Positions 16,912-23,717 of a stretch of DNA of 26,172 bases are shown piece by piece. The first letter of the stretch is position 1; the number at the start of each line of letters is the position of its first letter. Location: the NCBI RefSeq assembly GCF_032970905.1, contig NZ_JAWJZA010000023.1, one strand, 5' to 3'. The notes under the pieces are model-generated. The model ran no database searches. It saw only the letters and a list, made by a program, of their open reading frames with translations, and had not been told where the DNA came from. The DNA comes from Veillonella absiana (GTDB lineage Bacteria > Bacillota > Negativicutes > Veillonellales > Veillonellaceae). Made by a program: the position numbers and the translations under genes.

Positions 16912-18609
16912 ATGAAGCCTCAAAAGAAAGTTCCCATGAGATTAACATCACCACAGAATAGTTCTATACCTCTCCCTTCTTTGCTAGGACTCATTACGTT
17001 CCTCAGCTATGTATTTTTCAATGCTCACCTACCGCTAACGGATCCAGTAGAAACCAATTATGCCCTCACGGCAAAGGAAATGGTACTTCATAATGATTGG
17101 CTATCCCCAACTATTTACGGAAATTATTGGTATGACAAGCCCATCTTCACCTATTGGATGATTATGGTATCCTTCAAACTATTCGGCATATCCGATTTTG
17201 CCGCCCGTCTACCAGGTACACTCGCCTCAACAGCTTCAGTGATTGCCATGTATTACAGTGCCCAGTCATTGTTCAAGAGCAAAACATTAGGAATCTATGC
17301 AGCTGGTATATTAGCTTTTACCTTGGAATTCTTCTACATTGGTCACGCCGTTGTAACCGATGGATTTCTCCTTTTATTTTCCATCGGCATATTCGCCTTG
17401 AGTTACAAAGGTCTCACCAAGGAAAATGAGCGTGCCATCATCGGTGCCTACTGCTGTGCCGCCCTTGGCGTACTCACTAAAGGACCTGTCGCCATCGTAC
17501 TTCCAGGGCTTATTGCACTTATTTATATTGGTATGCGTTGGTTGCTCTATCGAAAATCTCCACTAGTACCACTCAAACAGCTCACGTCTTGGAAAGGAAT
17601 TCTCGTATTCCTCATTATTGCATCCCCTTGGTACATCGCCATGTACATGACACATGGCATGAATTTCATCAATGGATTTCTAGGCCTCCAAAATGTTGGG
17701 CGTGCCCTTATATCAGAGCATCCAAAATATAATGTGTGGTATTTCTATTTAGGAATCACACCAATTTTACTCTTACCCTGGACGCCACTCATCATATATC
17801 AAACCATCAAAAACAAATGGACCGACTCAACCAATCAATTCGGCATAATCTGGTTTCTAGTAGTGTTCCTATTTTATTCCCTCGTAGCCACCAAATATAT
17901 TACATATACCTTTATCGGTATCATCCCGCTCATTCTGTGGGCCGCCCGTGGTATGGAGAATATAGTGGTAGTTGGTTCTTACAAATTAAAACTATGGCTT
18001 CTTTGGATTCCTATTGACTTTTTATTCCTCGCAGCCATAATTGGCAGCTATTATGATGATGCCATTCCATCACACCGAATTATCGGGGCTTTCATCATCA
18101 GCCATGGTATTTGGTTCCTGATGAAAGTAACAAAAAATAAATCTATCCAAATCTTGTGTACCAAACTAGATAACATTTACAACAGTCGTATTGATGCAAC
18201 CATTGTGAAAGGATTCATCACAGTTCTCGTATTATTTATCGGCATCAGTATCAGCGTATCATCTGTACTTTATAAATCATCGGGGCTACCCGTAGCTCAG
18301 TATGTGTCAGAAAGTAATCGCCCCATTTATACATACGGCATCTACTACACCTCCCTTGTATACTATACAGATAAGACACCGACATTTGTGACCGTTCCAA
18401 CTCACGATGATGTCCGTTGGACGAAGGGGAAAAATATTATGCCTAATATCTCTGAAGATGAACTTGCAAAAAATTTAGGCACAGGTCATACACCTATTAT
18501 GATTGTAGTACCCCACAAATTCTATGATGAATTCGAAATATCGCCACTGGCTAAATTCGTCACCGGTAGCGAGGCTATAGAGTTTGGATACATTATGTAT
18601 GTAAATTAA
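16912..18609 (+). CDS. ArnT/PMT-type lipid-linked sugar transferase, polytopic membrane protein
   Basis: Integral inner-membrane glycosyltransferase of the PMT/ArnT superfamily (GT-C fold), which moves a sugar from a polyprenyl-phosphate carrier to an acceptor on the outer face, such as lipid A or a protein. Length 565 residues; E. coli ArnT is 550. After the first membrane segment (about 21-37) comes the acidic motif DPVETNY (D44, E47, Y50), then DWLSP and YDKPIFTYW (K76-P77), matching the ArnT loop that holds the catalytic acids. About a dozen hydrophobic segments follow up to residue 450, then a C-terminal soluble part. The acceptor and sugar cannot be told. ATG 16912 has no Shine-Dalgarno; ATG 16936 (MRLTSPQN) has a weak AAGAAAG, so the true start may be 8 codons later. 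It is a single-gene unit opposite to all neighbours and ends in a strong hairpin. Its presence argues for an outer membrane. Confidence 0.82.
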   Translation: MKPQKKVPMRLTSPQNSSIPLPSLLGLITFLSYVFFNAHLPLTDPVETNYALTAKEMVLHNDWLSPTIYGNYWYDKPIFTYWMIMVSFKLFGISDFAARLPGTLASTASVIAMYYSAQSLFKSKTLGIYAAGILAFTLEFFYIGHAVVTDGFLLLFSIGIFALSYKGLTKENERAIIGAYCCAALGVLTKGPVAIVLPGLIALIYIGMRWLLYRKSPLVPLKQLTSWKGILVFLIIASPWYIAMYMTHGMNFINGFLGLQNVGRALISEHPKYNVWYFYLGITPILLLPWTPLIIYQTIKNKWTDSTNQFGIIWFLVVFLFYSLVATKYITYTFIGIIPLILWAARGMENIVVVGSYKLKLWLLWIPIDFLFLAAIIGSYYDDAIPSHRIIGAFIISHGIWFLMKVTKNKSIQILCTKLDNIYNSRIDATIVKGFITVLVLFIGISISVSSVLYKSSGLPVAQYVSESNRPIYTYGIYYTSLVYYTDKTPTFVTVPTHDDVRWTKGKNIMPNISEDELAKNLGTGHTPIMIVVPHKFYDEFEISPLAKFVTGSEAIEFGYIMYVN

Positions 18610-18653
18610 ATTCTCTTCTACAACAAATAGTTTCACTATATATCCAACAAATA

Positions 18654-18712
18654 AGCACCTAACATGTATAGACCCGCTAATTGGTTTATCCATACATGTT
18701 AGGTGCTCATTT
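18654..18712 (+). terminator. Long-stem terminator of the sugar transferase gene
   Basis: AGCACCTAACATGTAT (18654-18669) and its exact reverse complement (18692-18707) form a 16-bp perfect stem with a 22-nt loop, followed by CATTTTAT. It lies 45 nt after the stop codon and could also stop transcripts leaking from rplL. Confidence 0.75.
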
Positions 18713-18731
18713 TATATGATTTCTATTTATA

Positions 18732-18760
18732 CAAAAAGGCCCGTACCTAAGTACGAGCCT
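18732..18760 (-). terminator. Terminator of the rpmG-rplL operon
   Basis: In the minus sense AGGCTCGTAC-TTAG-GTACGGGCCT (one G-T pair), followed by TTTTG. It lies 23 nt after the rplL stop. It ends the ribosomal protein operon before rpoB, so rpoBC is not read from rplL. Confidence 0.92.
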
Positions 18761-18782
18761 AATAGTTGTAATTGGGTTAGAA

Positions 18783-19151
18783 TTATTTCAATTCTACGGA
18801 AGCACCAGCTTCTTCCAATTGAGCTTTCAAAGCTTCAGCAGCTTCAGTAGCTACGCCTTCTTTAACAGCAGTAGGAGCGCCGTCAACGATAGCTTTAGCT
18901 TCTTTCAAGCCAAGACCAGTTGCTTCACGAACAACTTTGATTACGTTGATTTTGGAAGCGCCAGCGTCTTTCAAGATAACGTCGAAGCTATCTTTAGCTG
19001 CGCCAGCAGCTTCGCCACCAGCAGCTGCTACAGCTACAGGAGCTGCTGCAGTTACGCCAAATTCTTCTTCAATTGCTTTTACAAGATCGTTAAGTTCAAG
19101 GATAGTTGCTTCTTTTAATTCAGCAACGATGTTTTCAATGTTCAATGCCAT
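18783..19151 (-). CDS. rplL: 50S ribosomal protein L7/L12
   Basis: Stalk protein of the 50S subunit; dimers bound to L10 recruit translational GTPases such as EF-Tu and EF-G. Length 122 residues, standard. The N-terminal dimerisation part is MALNIENIVAELKEATIL; residues about 35-52 are an alanine/glycine-rich hinge; the globular C-terminal domain contains KINVIKVVREATGLGLKEAK. ATG at 19149-19151 with GGAGG about 9 nt upstream. Last gene of the operon, 70 nt after rplJ and directly followed by a terminator. In most bacteria rpoB follows; here it does not. Confidence 0.98.
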   Translation of the reverse strand: MALNIENIVAELKEATILELNDLVKAIEEEFGVTAAAPVAVAAAGGEAAGAAKDSFDVILKDAGASKINVIKVVREATGLGLKEAKAIVDGAPTAVKEGVATEAAEALKAQLEEAGASVELK

Positions 19152-19221
19152 TTTAGATTTCCTCCATATAATTATTTGGATATGATGTTAGCTTAACTAG
19201 CCAACATATTGTTTGTACAGA

Positions 19222-19725
19222 TTATTCTGCAGCTACAGGTTCTTTTTCTGCAACAGCTTTTACAGCGTATGCAACGTTGCGAACTGGAGCTTGAAGTACG
19301 GAAAGAAGCATGGAAAGCATACCTTCGCGGTTTGGCAAGTTAGCGATAACTTTGATACCAGCTGCGTCCATAACTTCGCCTTCAACGATACCAGCTTTAA
19401 CAGTTACAACTTCTTTTTCTGTTTCTTTAATGAATTTTTCAATGATACGAGCTGGTGCTACTGCATCTTCTTTAGAAGAAGCCAACGCAGTTGGACCTTC
19501 AAGATGTTCAGTAAAGCCTTCAAGACCTAATTCATTTGCAGCAATACGAGTCAAAGTATTTTTGATTACTTTGTATTCAACGCCTTCCGCTAAGAAACGA
19601 CGACGAAGATCAGTTGCTTGAGCAACTGTCAATCCAGAGTAACCAACCAATACAGCGCCTTTTGCTTCAGAAAGAGTATCTTTCATTTGAGCAACGATTG
19701 CTTGTTTTTGTTCAGTGACAGCCAT
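19222..19725 (-). CDS. rplJ: 50S ribosomal protein L10
   Basis: L10 anchors the L7/L12 stalk on 23S rRNA. Length 167 residues, typical. The N-terminus MAVTEQKQAIVAQMKDTL and the block VLVGYSGLTVAQATDLRRRF match the family; the C-terminal helix that binds L12 dimers follows residue 135. ATG at 19723-19725 with AAGGAGGT about 6-7 nt upstream. It is preceded by an L10 leader with an internal terminator, so L10 or the L10-L12 complex probably controls rplJ-rplL separately from rplK-rplA. Confidence 0.98.
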   Translation of the reverse strand: MAVTEQKQAIVAQMKDTLSEAKGAVLVGYSGLTVAQATDLRRRFLAEGVEYKVIKNTLTRIAANELGLEGFTEHLEGPTALASSKEDAVAPARIIEKFIKETEKEVVTVKAGIVEGEVMDAAGIKVIANLPNREGMLSMLLSVLQAPVRNVAYAVKAVAEKEPVAAE

Positions 19726-19775
19726 TAGATTACCTCCTTATAGATTTTTTGGTGCTCTATGTACTATCTTAGCGT

Positions 19776-19805
19776 AAAAACGACCCCATTGCGCGCAATG
19801 AGGTC
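19776..19805 (-). terminator. Attenuator terminator inside the L10 leader
   Basis: GACCTCATTGC and GCAATGGGGTC (19782-19805, one G-T or mismatched pair) make an 11-position stem with a 2-nt centre, probably opening to a 4-nt loop, followed by GTTTTT. It lies about 50 nt before rplJ, within an otherwise continuous operon, so it must be conditional or partial. Confidence 0.85.
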
Positions 19806-19892
19806 ATAACTAGTCCTAGTAAAGTCTAGTGTCAGCCTCAGCGGGCGGATTAACATCCATTATACATACCAGCCATCTACAGCTAAGAGACA
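19776..19892 (-). ncRNA. L10 leader (ribosomal protein autoregulatory element) before rplJ
   Basis: The 174-nt gap between rplA and rplJ contains, in the transcript sense, AGCTGTAGATGGCTGG and then CCGCCCGCTGAGGCTGA, resembling the conserved strands of the Firmicute L10 leader (GUAGAC...and...CUGCCGAGG types), followed by an intrinsic terminator. Known function in relatives: excess L10-L12 binds the leader and lowers rplJL expression. Assignment is by motif memory; an Rfam covariance search would confirm it. Confidence 0.75.
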
Positions 19893-19899
19893 TATCAAA

Positions 19900-20610
19900 T
19901 TATTGTTCTTTGGATACTGCGCTCAATTTGAACACGTTCAAAGGAACACCAGGGCCCATAGTAGCAGCCAAAGTTACAGTTTTGATGTATTGGCCTTTTG
20001 CAGCTACTGGTTTAGCCTTGATAATAGTATCAACGATTGTACGGTAGTTGTCAAGTAATTTTTGATCATCGAAAGAAGCTTTACCGATGGAGCAAGAAAT
20101 GATACCTGCTTTATCAGTACGGTATTCAATTTTACCAGCTTTAATTTCGTTAACCGCACGAGTCACGTCTAGAGTTACAGTACCAACCTTAGGGTTTGGC
20201 ATTAAGCCTTTTGGACCCAAGATTTTACCAAGTTTACCAACTTGACCCATCATGTCTGGAGTTGCTACAACAACATCGAAGTCGCTCCAGCCACCTTGAA
20301 TTTTAGCTACCAATTCTTCGGAGCCTACGAAATCTGCACCAGCAGCTTCCGCTTCTTGAATTTTTTCGCCTTTAGCAAATACGAGTACGCGTTTAGTTTT
20401 GCCTGTACCATGTGGCAATACTACGGCACCACGAACTTGTTGATCAGCGTATTTAGGATCGACGTTCAAGTTAAAAGCGATTTCAATTGTTTCGTCGAAT
20501 TTAGCAGTTGCAGTTTTCTTAACTAGCTCAATTGCTTCCACTGGCTCATAGAATTTACCAGCTTCGATAAGTTTTACTGCTTCAGCGTATTTCTTACCTA
20601 CTTTTGCCAT
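19900..20610 (-). CDS. rplA: 50S ribosomal protein L1
   Basis: L1 forms the mobile L1 stalk at the E site and acts as translational repressor of its own operon in many bacteria. Length 236 residues from MAKVGKKYAEAVKLIEAGKF. The conserved blocks GRTHGTGK-like PHGTGKTKRVLVFAKG and GKILGPKGLMPNPKVGTVT are present. The frame extends 21 codons upstream, but ATG 20608-20610 has AAGGAGG about 8 nt before it and gives the family N-terminus. It follows rplK by 77 nt; this gap contains an L1-site mimic (20628-20653) immediately before the start, consistent with feedback by L1. Confidence 0.97.
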   Translation of the reverse strand: MAKVGKKYAEAVKLIEAGKFYEPVEAIELVKKTATAKFDETIEIAFNLNVDPKYADQQVRGAVVLPHGTGKTKRVLVFAKGEKIQEAEAAGADFVGSEELVAKIQGGWSDFDVVVATPDMMGQVGKLGKILGPKGLMPNPKVGTVTLDVTRAVNEIKAGKIEYRTDKAGIISCSIGKASFDDQKLLDNYRTIVDTIIKAKPVAAKGQYIKTVTLAATMGPGVPLNVFKLSAVSKEQ

Positions 20611-20627
20611 TATATAATCCTCCTTAT

Positions 20628-20653
20628 GTGGTCTAACGGGAATTCCCTCCCAC
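20628..20653 (-). promoter_or_regulatory. L1-binding-site mimic before rplA
   Basis: Transcript sense: GTGGGAGG, then GAATTCCCGTTA, then GACCAC. GUGGGAGG and ACCAC are the two strands of the L1-binding part of 23S rRNA (helices 76-78), so the RNA probably imitates the rRNA site. It ends next to the rplA Shine-Dalgarno, suited to translational feedback. A second copy precedes rplK. Confidence 0.75.
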
Positions 20654-20687
20654 CGATATGTGCATGACCGCACATGTCGTACGCTTA

Positions 20688-21113
20688 TTAGTCAACGATT
20701 TCAATGCCCATGCTGCGAGCAGTACCTTCTACCATGCGCATACCTTGTTCTACGGTATTTGCATTCAAGTCAGGCATTTTCAATTCAGCAATCTCACGAA
20801 CTTTATCGCGACCTACTTTAGCTACTTTATCACGGTTAGGTACACCAGATCCTTTTGGGATACCTGCAGCTTTTTTCAAAAGAACTGCAGCTGGTGGAGT
20901 TTTAGTGATGAAGTCGAAGCTTCTATCTTCATAAACTGAGATAACAACAGGAATAACCAAACCTGCTTGTTTCGCAGTACGTTCATTAAATTCCTTTACG
21001 AATGCCATGATGTTGACACCAGCTTGACCAAGTGCAGGGCCGATTGGTGGCGCTGGACTCGCTTTAGCTGCTTCACACTGTAGCTTTACTTGTTTAATTA
21101 ATTTTTTAGCCAT
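20688..21113 (-). CDS. rplK: 50S ribosomal protein L11
   Basis: L11 forms the GTPase-associated centre with 23S rRNA and is needed for RelA activation; it is also part of the thiostrepton site. Length 141 residues from MAKKLIKQVKLQCEAAKA. The proline-rich helix region PAPPIGPALGQAGVNIM (about 20-36) is intact. The frame opens 22 codons upstream, but ATG 21111-21113 with AGGAGGTG about 9 nt before it fits the family. Preceded by an L1-site mimic at 21141-21169. It lies 100 nt after nusG. Confidence 0.98.
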   Translation of the reverse strand: MAKKLIKQVKLQCEAAKASPAPPIGPALGQAGVNIMAFVKEFNERTAKQAGLVIPVVISVYEDRSFDFITKTPPAAVLLKKAAGIPKGSGVPNRDKVAKVGRDKVREIAELKMPDLNANTVEQGMRMVEGTARSMGIEIVD

Positions 21114-21140
21114 GGTGTGTACACCTCCTATGCTTATACT

Positions 21141-21169
21141 GTGGTGGTAACGGATCAATATCCTCCCAC
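21141..21169 (-). promoter_or_regulatory. L1-binding-site mimic before rplK
   Basis: Transcript sense: GTGGGAGGATATTGATCC, then GTTACCACCAC. It shares GTGGGAGG, an ATT, CCGTTA and a closing ACCAC or CCAC with the element before rplA. The arms match the L1-binding strands in 23S rRNA. L1 feedback on rplK-rplA is known in E. coli, where the target lies in the rplK leader. Confidence 0.75.
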
Positions 21170-21213
21170 TGGCAAACAAAAGCGTCTGCCGCTTTTAGAG
21201 TTATATGTATATA

Positions 21214-21750
21214 TTAAAGAGTTTTCTCGATTTGAGAGAACTCTACCTCTACTAAGGTATCTCTGTTGAACATATCCACATTAAGTTTCAATGTTCCTTT
21301 TTCAGGGTTGATTTCAGTAATAACACCCAGTCTATCTTCAAAGGCACCGGATGTAATGCGTACCGTTTCACCAACCTCAACGTCAACATTGATGGTTGGT
21401 TTCTTATCGAAGCCCTGAGACTTAAGTATATATTCTACTTCGGAATCAGAAAGTGGAACAGGTTTTGTAGCAGAGCCTACAAAGCCAGTTACGCCTGGTG
21501 TGTTACGAACAACATACCAAGAGCGATCGTTAACTTCCATTTCAACCAATACATACCCAGGGAAAATTTTACGTTTAACTACTTTTTTAACGCCATCTTT
21601 TTCATCGATTTCGTCTTCCAATGGAACTAGAATGCGACTAATTACATCTTGTAGACCCATCGATTGAACCTTAAGTTCCAAGGTGGTTTTTACTTTATTT
21701 TCGTAGCCTGAATAGGTATGGATTACATACCACTTCTTATCTGCTTCCAT
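21214..21750 (-). CDS. nusG: Transcription elongation/termination factor NusG
   Basis: NusG binds the RNA polymerase clamp and links it to Rho or the ribosome. Length 178 residues. The NGN domain starts WYVIHTYSGYENKVKTTLE (residues 7-25) and includes FPGYVLVEMEV and RNTPGVTGFVG; the C-terminal KOW domain contains VRITSGAFEDRLGVITEI (about 128-145). ATG at 21748-21750; the upstream GGGGGCC is an imperfect ribosome binding site, so translation may be coupled to secE, whose stop is 11 nt away. Order secE-nusG-rplK is universal in bacteria. Confidence 0.98.
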   Translation of the reverse strand: MEADKKWYVIHTYSGYENKVKTTLELKVQSMGLQDVISRILVPLEDEIDEKDGVKKVVKRKIFPGYVLVEMEVNDRSWYVVRNTPGVTGFVGSATKPVPLSDSEVEYILKSQGFDKKPTINVDVEVGETVRITSGAFEDRLGVITEINPEKGTLKLNVDMFNRDTLVEVEFSQIEKTL

Positions 21751-21761
21751 GTAATGGCCCC

Positions 21762-21983
21762 CTATCCAACAAAGTGCAAGAACGTATTAAATAGTTGGGC
21801 GAAAATCGCGTCAACTACAGAAATAAGCGCTGCAATAAAGATTGTTACTACAAACACCACGATCGTGTAGTTAATAAGCTCTTTTTTTGTTGGCCAGACT
21901 ACTTTTTTTAGTTCAGCTTTCACACCGCGGAAAAATTTACCAAGTCCTCCACGTTGTTGCACTGCTGAGTTAGATCCTGCCAT
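21762..21983 (-). CDS. secE: Preprotein translocase subunit SecE
   Basis: SecE clamps SecY in the SecYEG translocon of the inner membrane. Length 73 residues, the short one-helix form of Firmicutes rather than the three-helix form of E. coli. The conserved amphipathic part RGVKAELKKVVWPTKKELI (about 19-37) precedes a single membrane helix (about 38-62). ATG at 21981-21983 with AAGGATG about 7 nt upstream; stop codon TAG. Between rpmG and nusG. Confidence 0.96.
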   Translation of the reverse strand: MAGSNSAVQQRGGLGKFFRGVKAELKKVVWPTKKELINYTIVVFVVTIFIAALISVVDAIFAQLFNTFLHFVG

Positions 21984-22022
21984 TTTTTCACATCCTTAAA
22001 TCAACAGGTTGAATGATAAGAA

Positions 22023-22172
22023 TTATTTTGTTTCACGGTGTAATGTATGTTTACCGCAGAATTTGCAATATTTCATCATTTCAATACGATCAGGATTGTT
22101 CTTTTTATTTTTGTTCGTTTGATAATTACGTTGTTTGCAATCTGTGCAAGCCATTGTTACTGCATTACGCAT
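22023..22172 (-). CDS. rpmG: 50S ribosomal protein L33 (zinc-binding form)
   Basis: Small 50S protein near the E site. Read by eye: 49 residues, starting MRNAVTMACTDCKQRNYQ and ending KHTLHRETK. Four cysteines in two pairs, C9-x2-C12 and C36-x2-C39, form the zinc ribbon of the C+ type, which suits zinc-sufficient growth; a C- paralogue may exist elsewhere. ATG at 22170-22172 with GAGGTG about 7 nt upstream; starting instead at the Met of MACTDC (residue 7) is possible. First gene of the rpmG-secE-nusG-rplKAJL operon, 39 nt before secE. Confidence 0.94.
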   Translation of the reverse strand: MRNAVTMACTDCKQRNYQTNKNKKNNPDRIEMMKYCKFCGKHTLHRETK

Positions 22173-22238
22173 CCGGACACACCTCACTTTATTATTAACT
22201 GAAAGTACTTAAATATAATCAACTAACCGGTCGACTAC

Positions 22239-22277
22239 ATACTAATATAATTTAGCACAATGTCAATCCAATGTCAA
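22239..22277 (-). promoter_or_regulatory. Promoter region of the rpmG-rplL operon, doubled -35 boxes
   Basis: Two TTGACA boxes lie 11 bp apart on the minus strand (22272-22277 and 22261-22266), inside the tandem repeat ATTGACATTG. The first pairs with TAAATT (22249-22254) at 17 nt; the second pairs with TAGTAT (22239-22244) at 16 nt. Transcription would start 60-75 nt before rpmG. Confidence 0.75.
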
Positions 22278-22293
22278 TGTTTTTAAGCAACTC

Positions 22294-22320
22294 AAAAAAG
22301 TCAGGCAACTGTCGCCTGAC
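22294..22320 (-). terminator. Terminator of the thi operon
   Basis: Minus sense GTCAGGC-GACAGTT-GCCTGAC followed by TTTTTTG: 7-bp perfect GC-rich stem, 7-nt loop. It lies 57 nt after the thiE stop and directly before the promoter of the ribosomal operon, separating the two. Confidence 0.93.
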
Positions 22321-22376
22321 AGATGTAAGTATAGCAGAATCAGTTCCTACTGTCTAGACATTTTATGGTTATGTTA

Positions 22377-23060
22377 TCACTCATAAAATGTATGTTCCAT
22401 TAGCTTATGTTTAGATTCCATTAGCTCATGAATTTTATCTTCCATCGACCTAGCACTCACTAATTCAGAAACTACACATACAATAGATGCACCAGCATCA
22501 AATACAGATTGTATAGTATTAGTCTTTATTCCACCTATGGCGACAAACGGCAACTGACTATGCTGCCTTGCATACTGTACATATTCAAGGCCGACTGCTG
22601 ATGCATTTGGTTTTGTTTTGGTGGTGAAAACAGGGCCTACTCCAATATAATCAATGCAATCCACTAGCGCATTGGCCCGTTCTAATTGTTCAATACTATG
22701 CGTAGACAATCCAATAATCGCCTTTGGCCCCAATAGTTTACGTACTTGTTCTGGAGGCAAATCGTCTTGCCCAATATGAACTCCATCGGCCTTAACAGCT
22801 AATGCTAAATCTACAAAATCATCAATTAACAACAATGCGCCATAATCATATGTTAATTTCCGTAACGTTAAACATTCTTTATAGCGTTCCAAACCGGTGG
22901 TTTCCTTTTCACGATATTGCACAACCCGTATACCAGACTCAAGCATATCTCGAACTATGTCATATACAGTCCTATGGGGTGCATCTTTTTTCGACGTAAT
23001 TCCATAAATCGGAACATGCTGAAATGCTTCTAAAAATTTATGCTTAGTATGTGTACTCAT
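22377..23060 (-). CDS. thiE: Thiamine-phosphate synthase
   Basis: Joins HMP-diphosphate to thiazole phosphate carboxylate, giving thiamine phosphate. TIM-barrel enzyme, 227 residues (usual about 210). Motifs in order: RVVQYREKETT (about 45-55), LLIDDFVDLALAVKADGVHIGQDDLP (split here across strands, about 77-101), IIGLSTHS, DYIGVGPVFTTKTK (about 137-150), and FVAIGGI (about 171-177), covering the Mg-diphosphate and thiazole sites. ATG at 23058-23060 with GAGG 4-5 nt upstream, 9 nt after the thiF stop. Last gene of the thi operon. No thiC or thiD is present here, so the pyrimidine half must come from elsewhere. Confidence 0.95.
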   Translation of the reverse strand: MSTHTKHKFLEAFQHVPIYGITSKKDAPHRTVYDIVRDMLESGIRVVQYREKETTGLERYKECLTLRKLTYDYGALLLIDDFVDLALAVKADGVHIGQDDLPPEQVRKLLGPKAIIGLSTHSIEQLERANALVDCIDYIGVGPVFTTKTKPNASAVGLEYVQYARQHSQLPFVAIGGIKTNTIQSVFDAGASIVCVVSELVSARSMEDKIHELMESKHKLMEHTFYE

Positions 23061-23069
23061 AGAACCTCT

Positions 23070-23717
23070 TCAATCCAAATTCTTTAATACATGGGATAAT
23101 ACAATATCCGCCTGCTTGGCAGCCGCTATTGTGACACGAGGTGCTAATGGTACTTCCTGCTTAATATCACGAGTTTCATCCCCGACAATATAACAATTAT
23201 AGCTTAAACATCTTGTAATAATCTCATCACTATGTCCGAATCCTGCGATACCAGAAGCCATAATACGGCAACGCTTATCATTATGAAAAGCCTCATAAAA
23301 CATCTGCTTAGCTATAGTACTATCAAAAGCCTCCACCAATACATGTGCATCTGAAAACAATTCTTGTATATTATTTTCATTTACCCGCTGATGATAGAAT
23401 TCAACAGATATATCTGGATTTACCCGACGAAGTACCTCTAGTAAAGCCTCAACCTTTGGTATTCCAATTTGATGTATAAAATAATGCTGCCTATTAAGAT
23501 TACTAGGCTCAACTACATCACAATCAACAATAATAAAATTTCTAAATCCACAACGTGCTAGCATAATAGCACAATTAGAGCCTAGTCCACCACACCCGGC
23601 AATTCCAATGACAGTATTACGAATAGCCTCCAGTGCTTCTTGTGAATAATATCGTTCTAGTCCTATTTCAAACTCATTAAGAGATCGCAACGTGTAGTTG
23701 CGTGTTACTTTTACCAT
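23070..23717 (-). CDS. thiF: ThiF-family sulfur carrier adenylyltransferase, short form
   Basis: Adenylates the C-terminal glycine of ThiS so that sulfur can be added. E1-like fold, 215 residues. The nucleotide loop GCGGLGS (about 41-47), IIVDCDVVEPSNLNRQ (about 62-77) with the catalytic-type arginine, and a later AGFGHS are visible. It is shorter than E. coli ThiF (about 250) and I do not see the paired CxxC zinc motifs of MoeB-like enzymes, which matches the short ThiF subfamily found with ThiH in anaerobic Firmicutes. Start: ATG 23715-23717 overlaps the thiH stop by 7 nt and has AAGGAT about 10 nt upstream; a TTG three codons earlier is less likely. Position thiH-thiF-thiE supports the role. 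Confidence 0.88.
   Translation of the reverse strand: MVKVTRNYTLRSLNEFEIGLERYYSQEALEAIRNTVIGIAGCGGLGSNCAIMLARCGFRNFIIVDCDVVEPSNLNRQHYFIHQIGIPKVEALLEVLRRVNPDISVEFYHQRVNENNIQELFSDAHVLVEAFDSTIAKQMFYEAFHNDKRCRIMASGIAGFGHSDEIITRCLSYNCYIVGDETRDIKQEVPLAPRVTIAAAKQADIVLSHVLKNLD

Noticed and set aside
18475..18693. 72-codon minus-strand frame overlapping the end of the sugar transferase
   Set aside because: It runs through the terminator stem and the 3' part of a well supported gene; no ribosome binding site.
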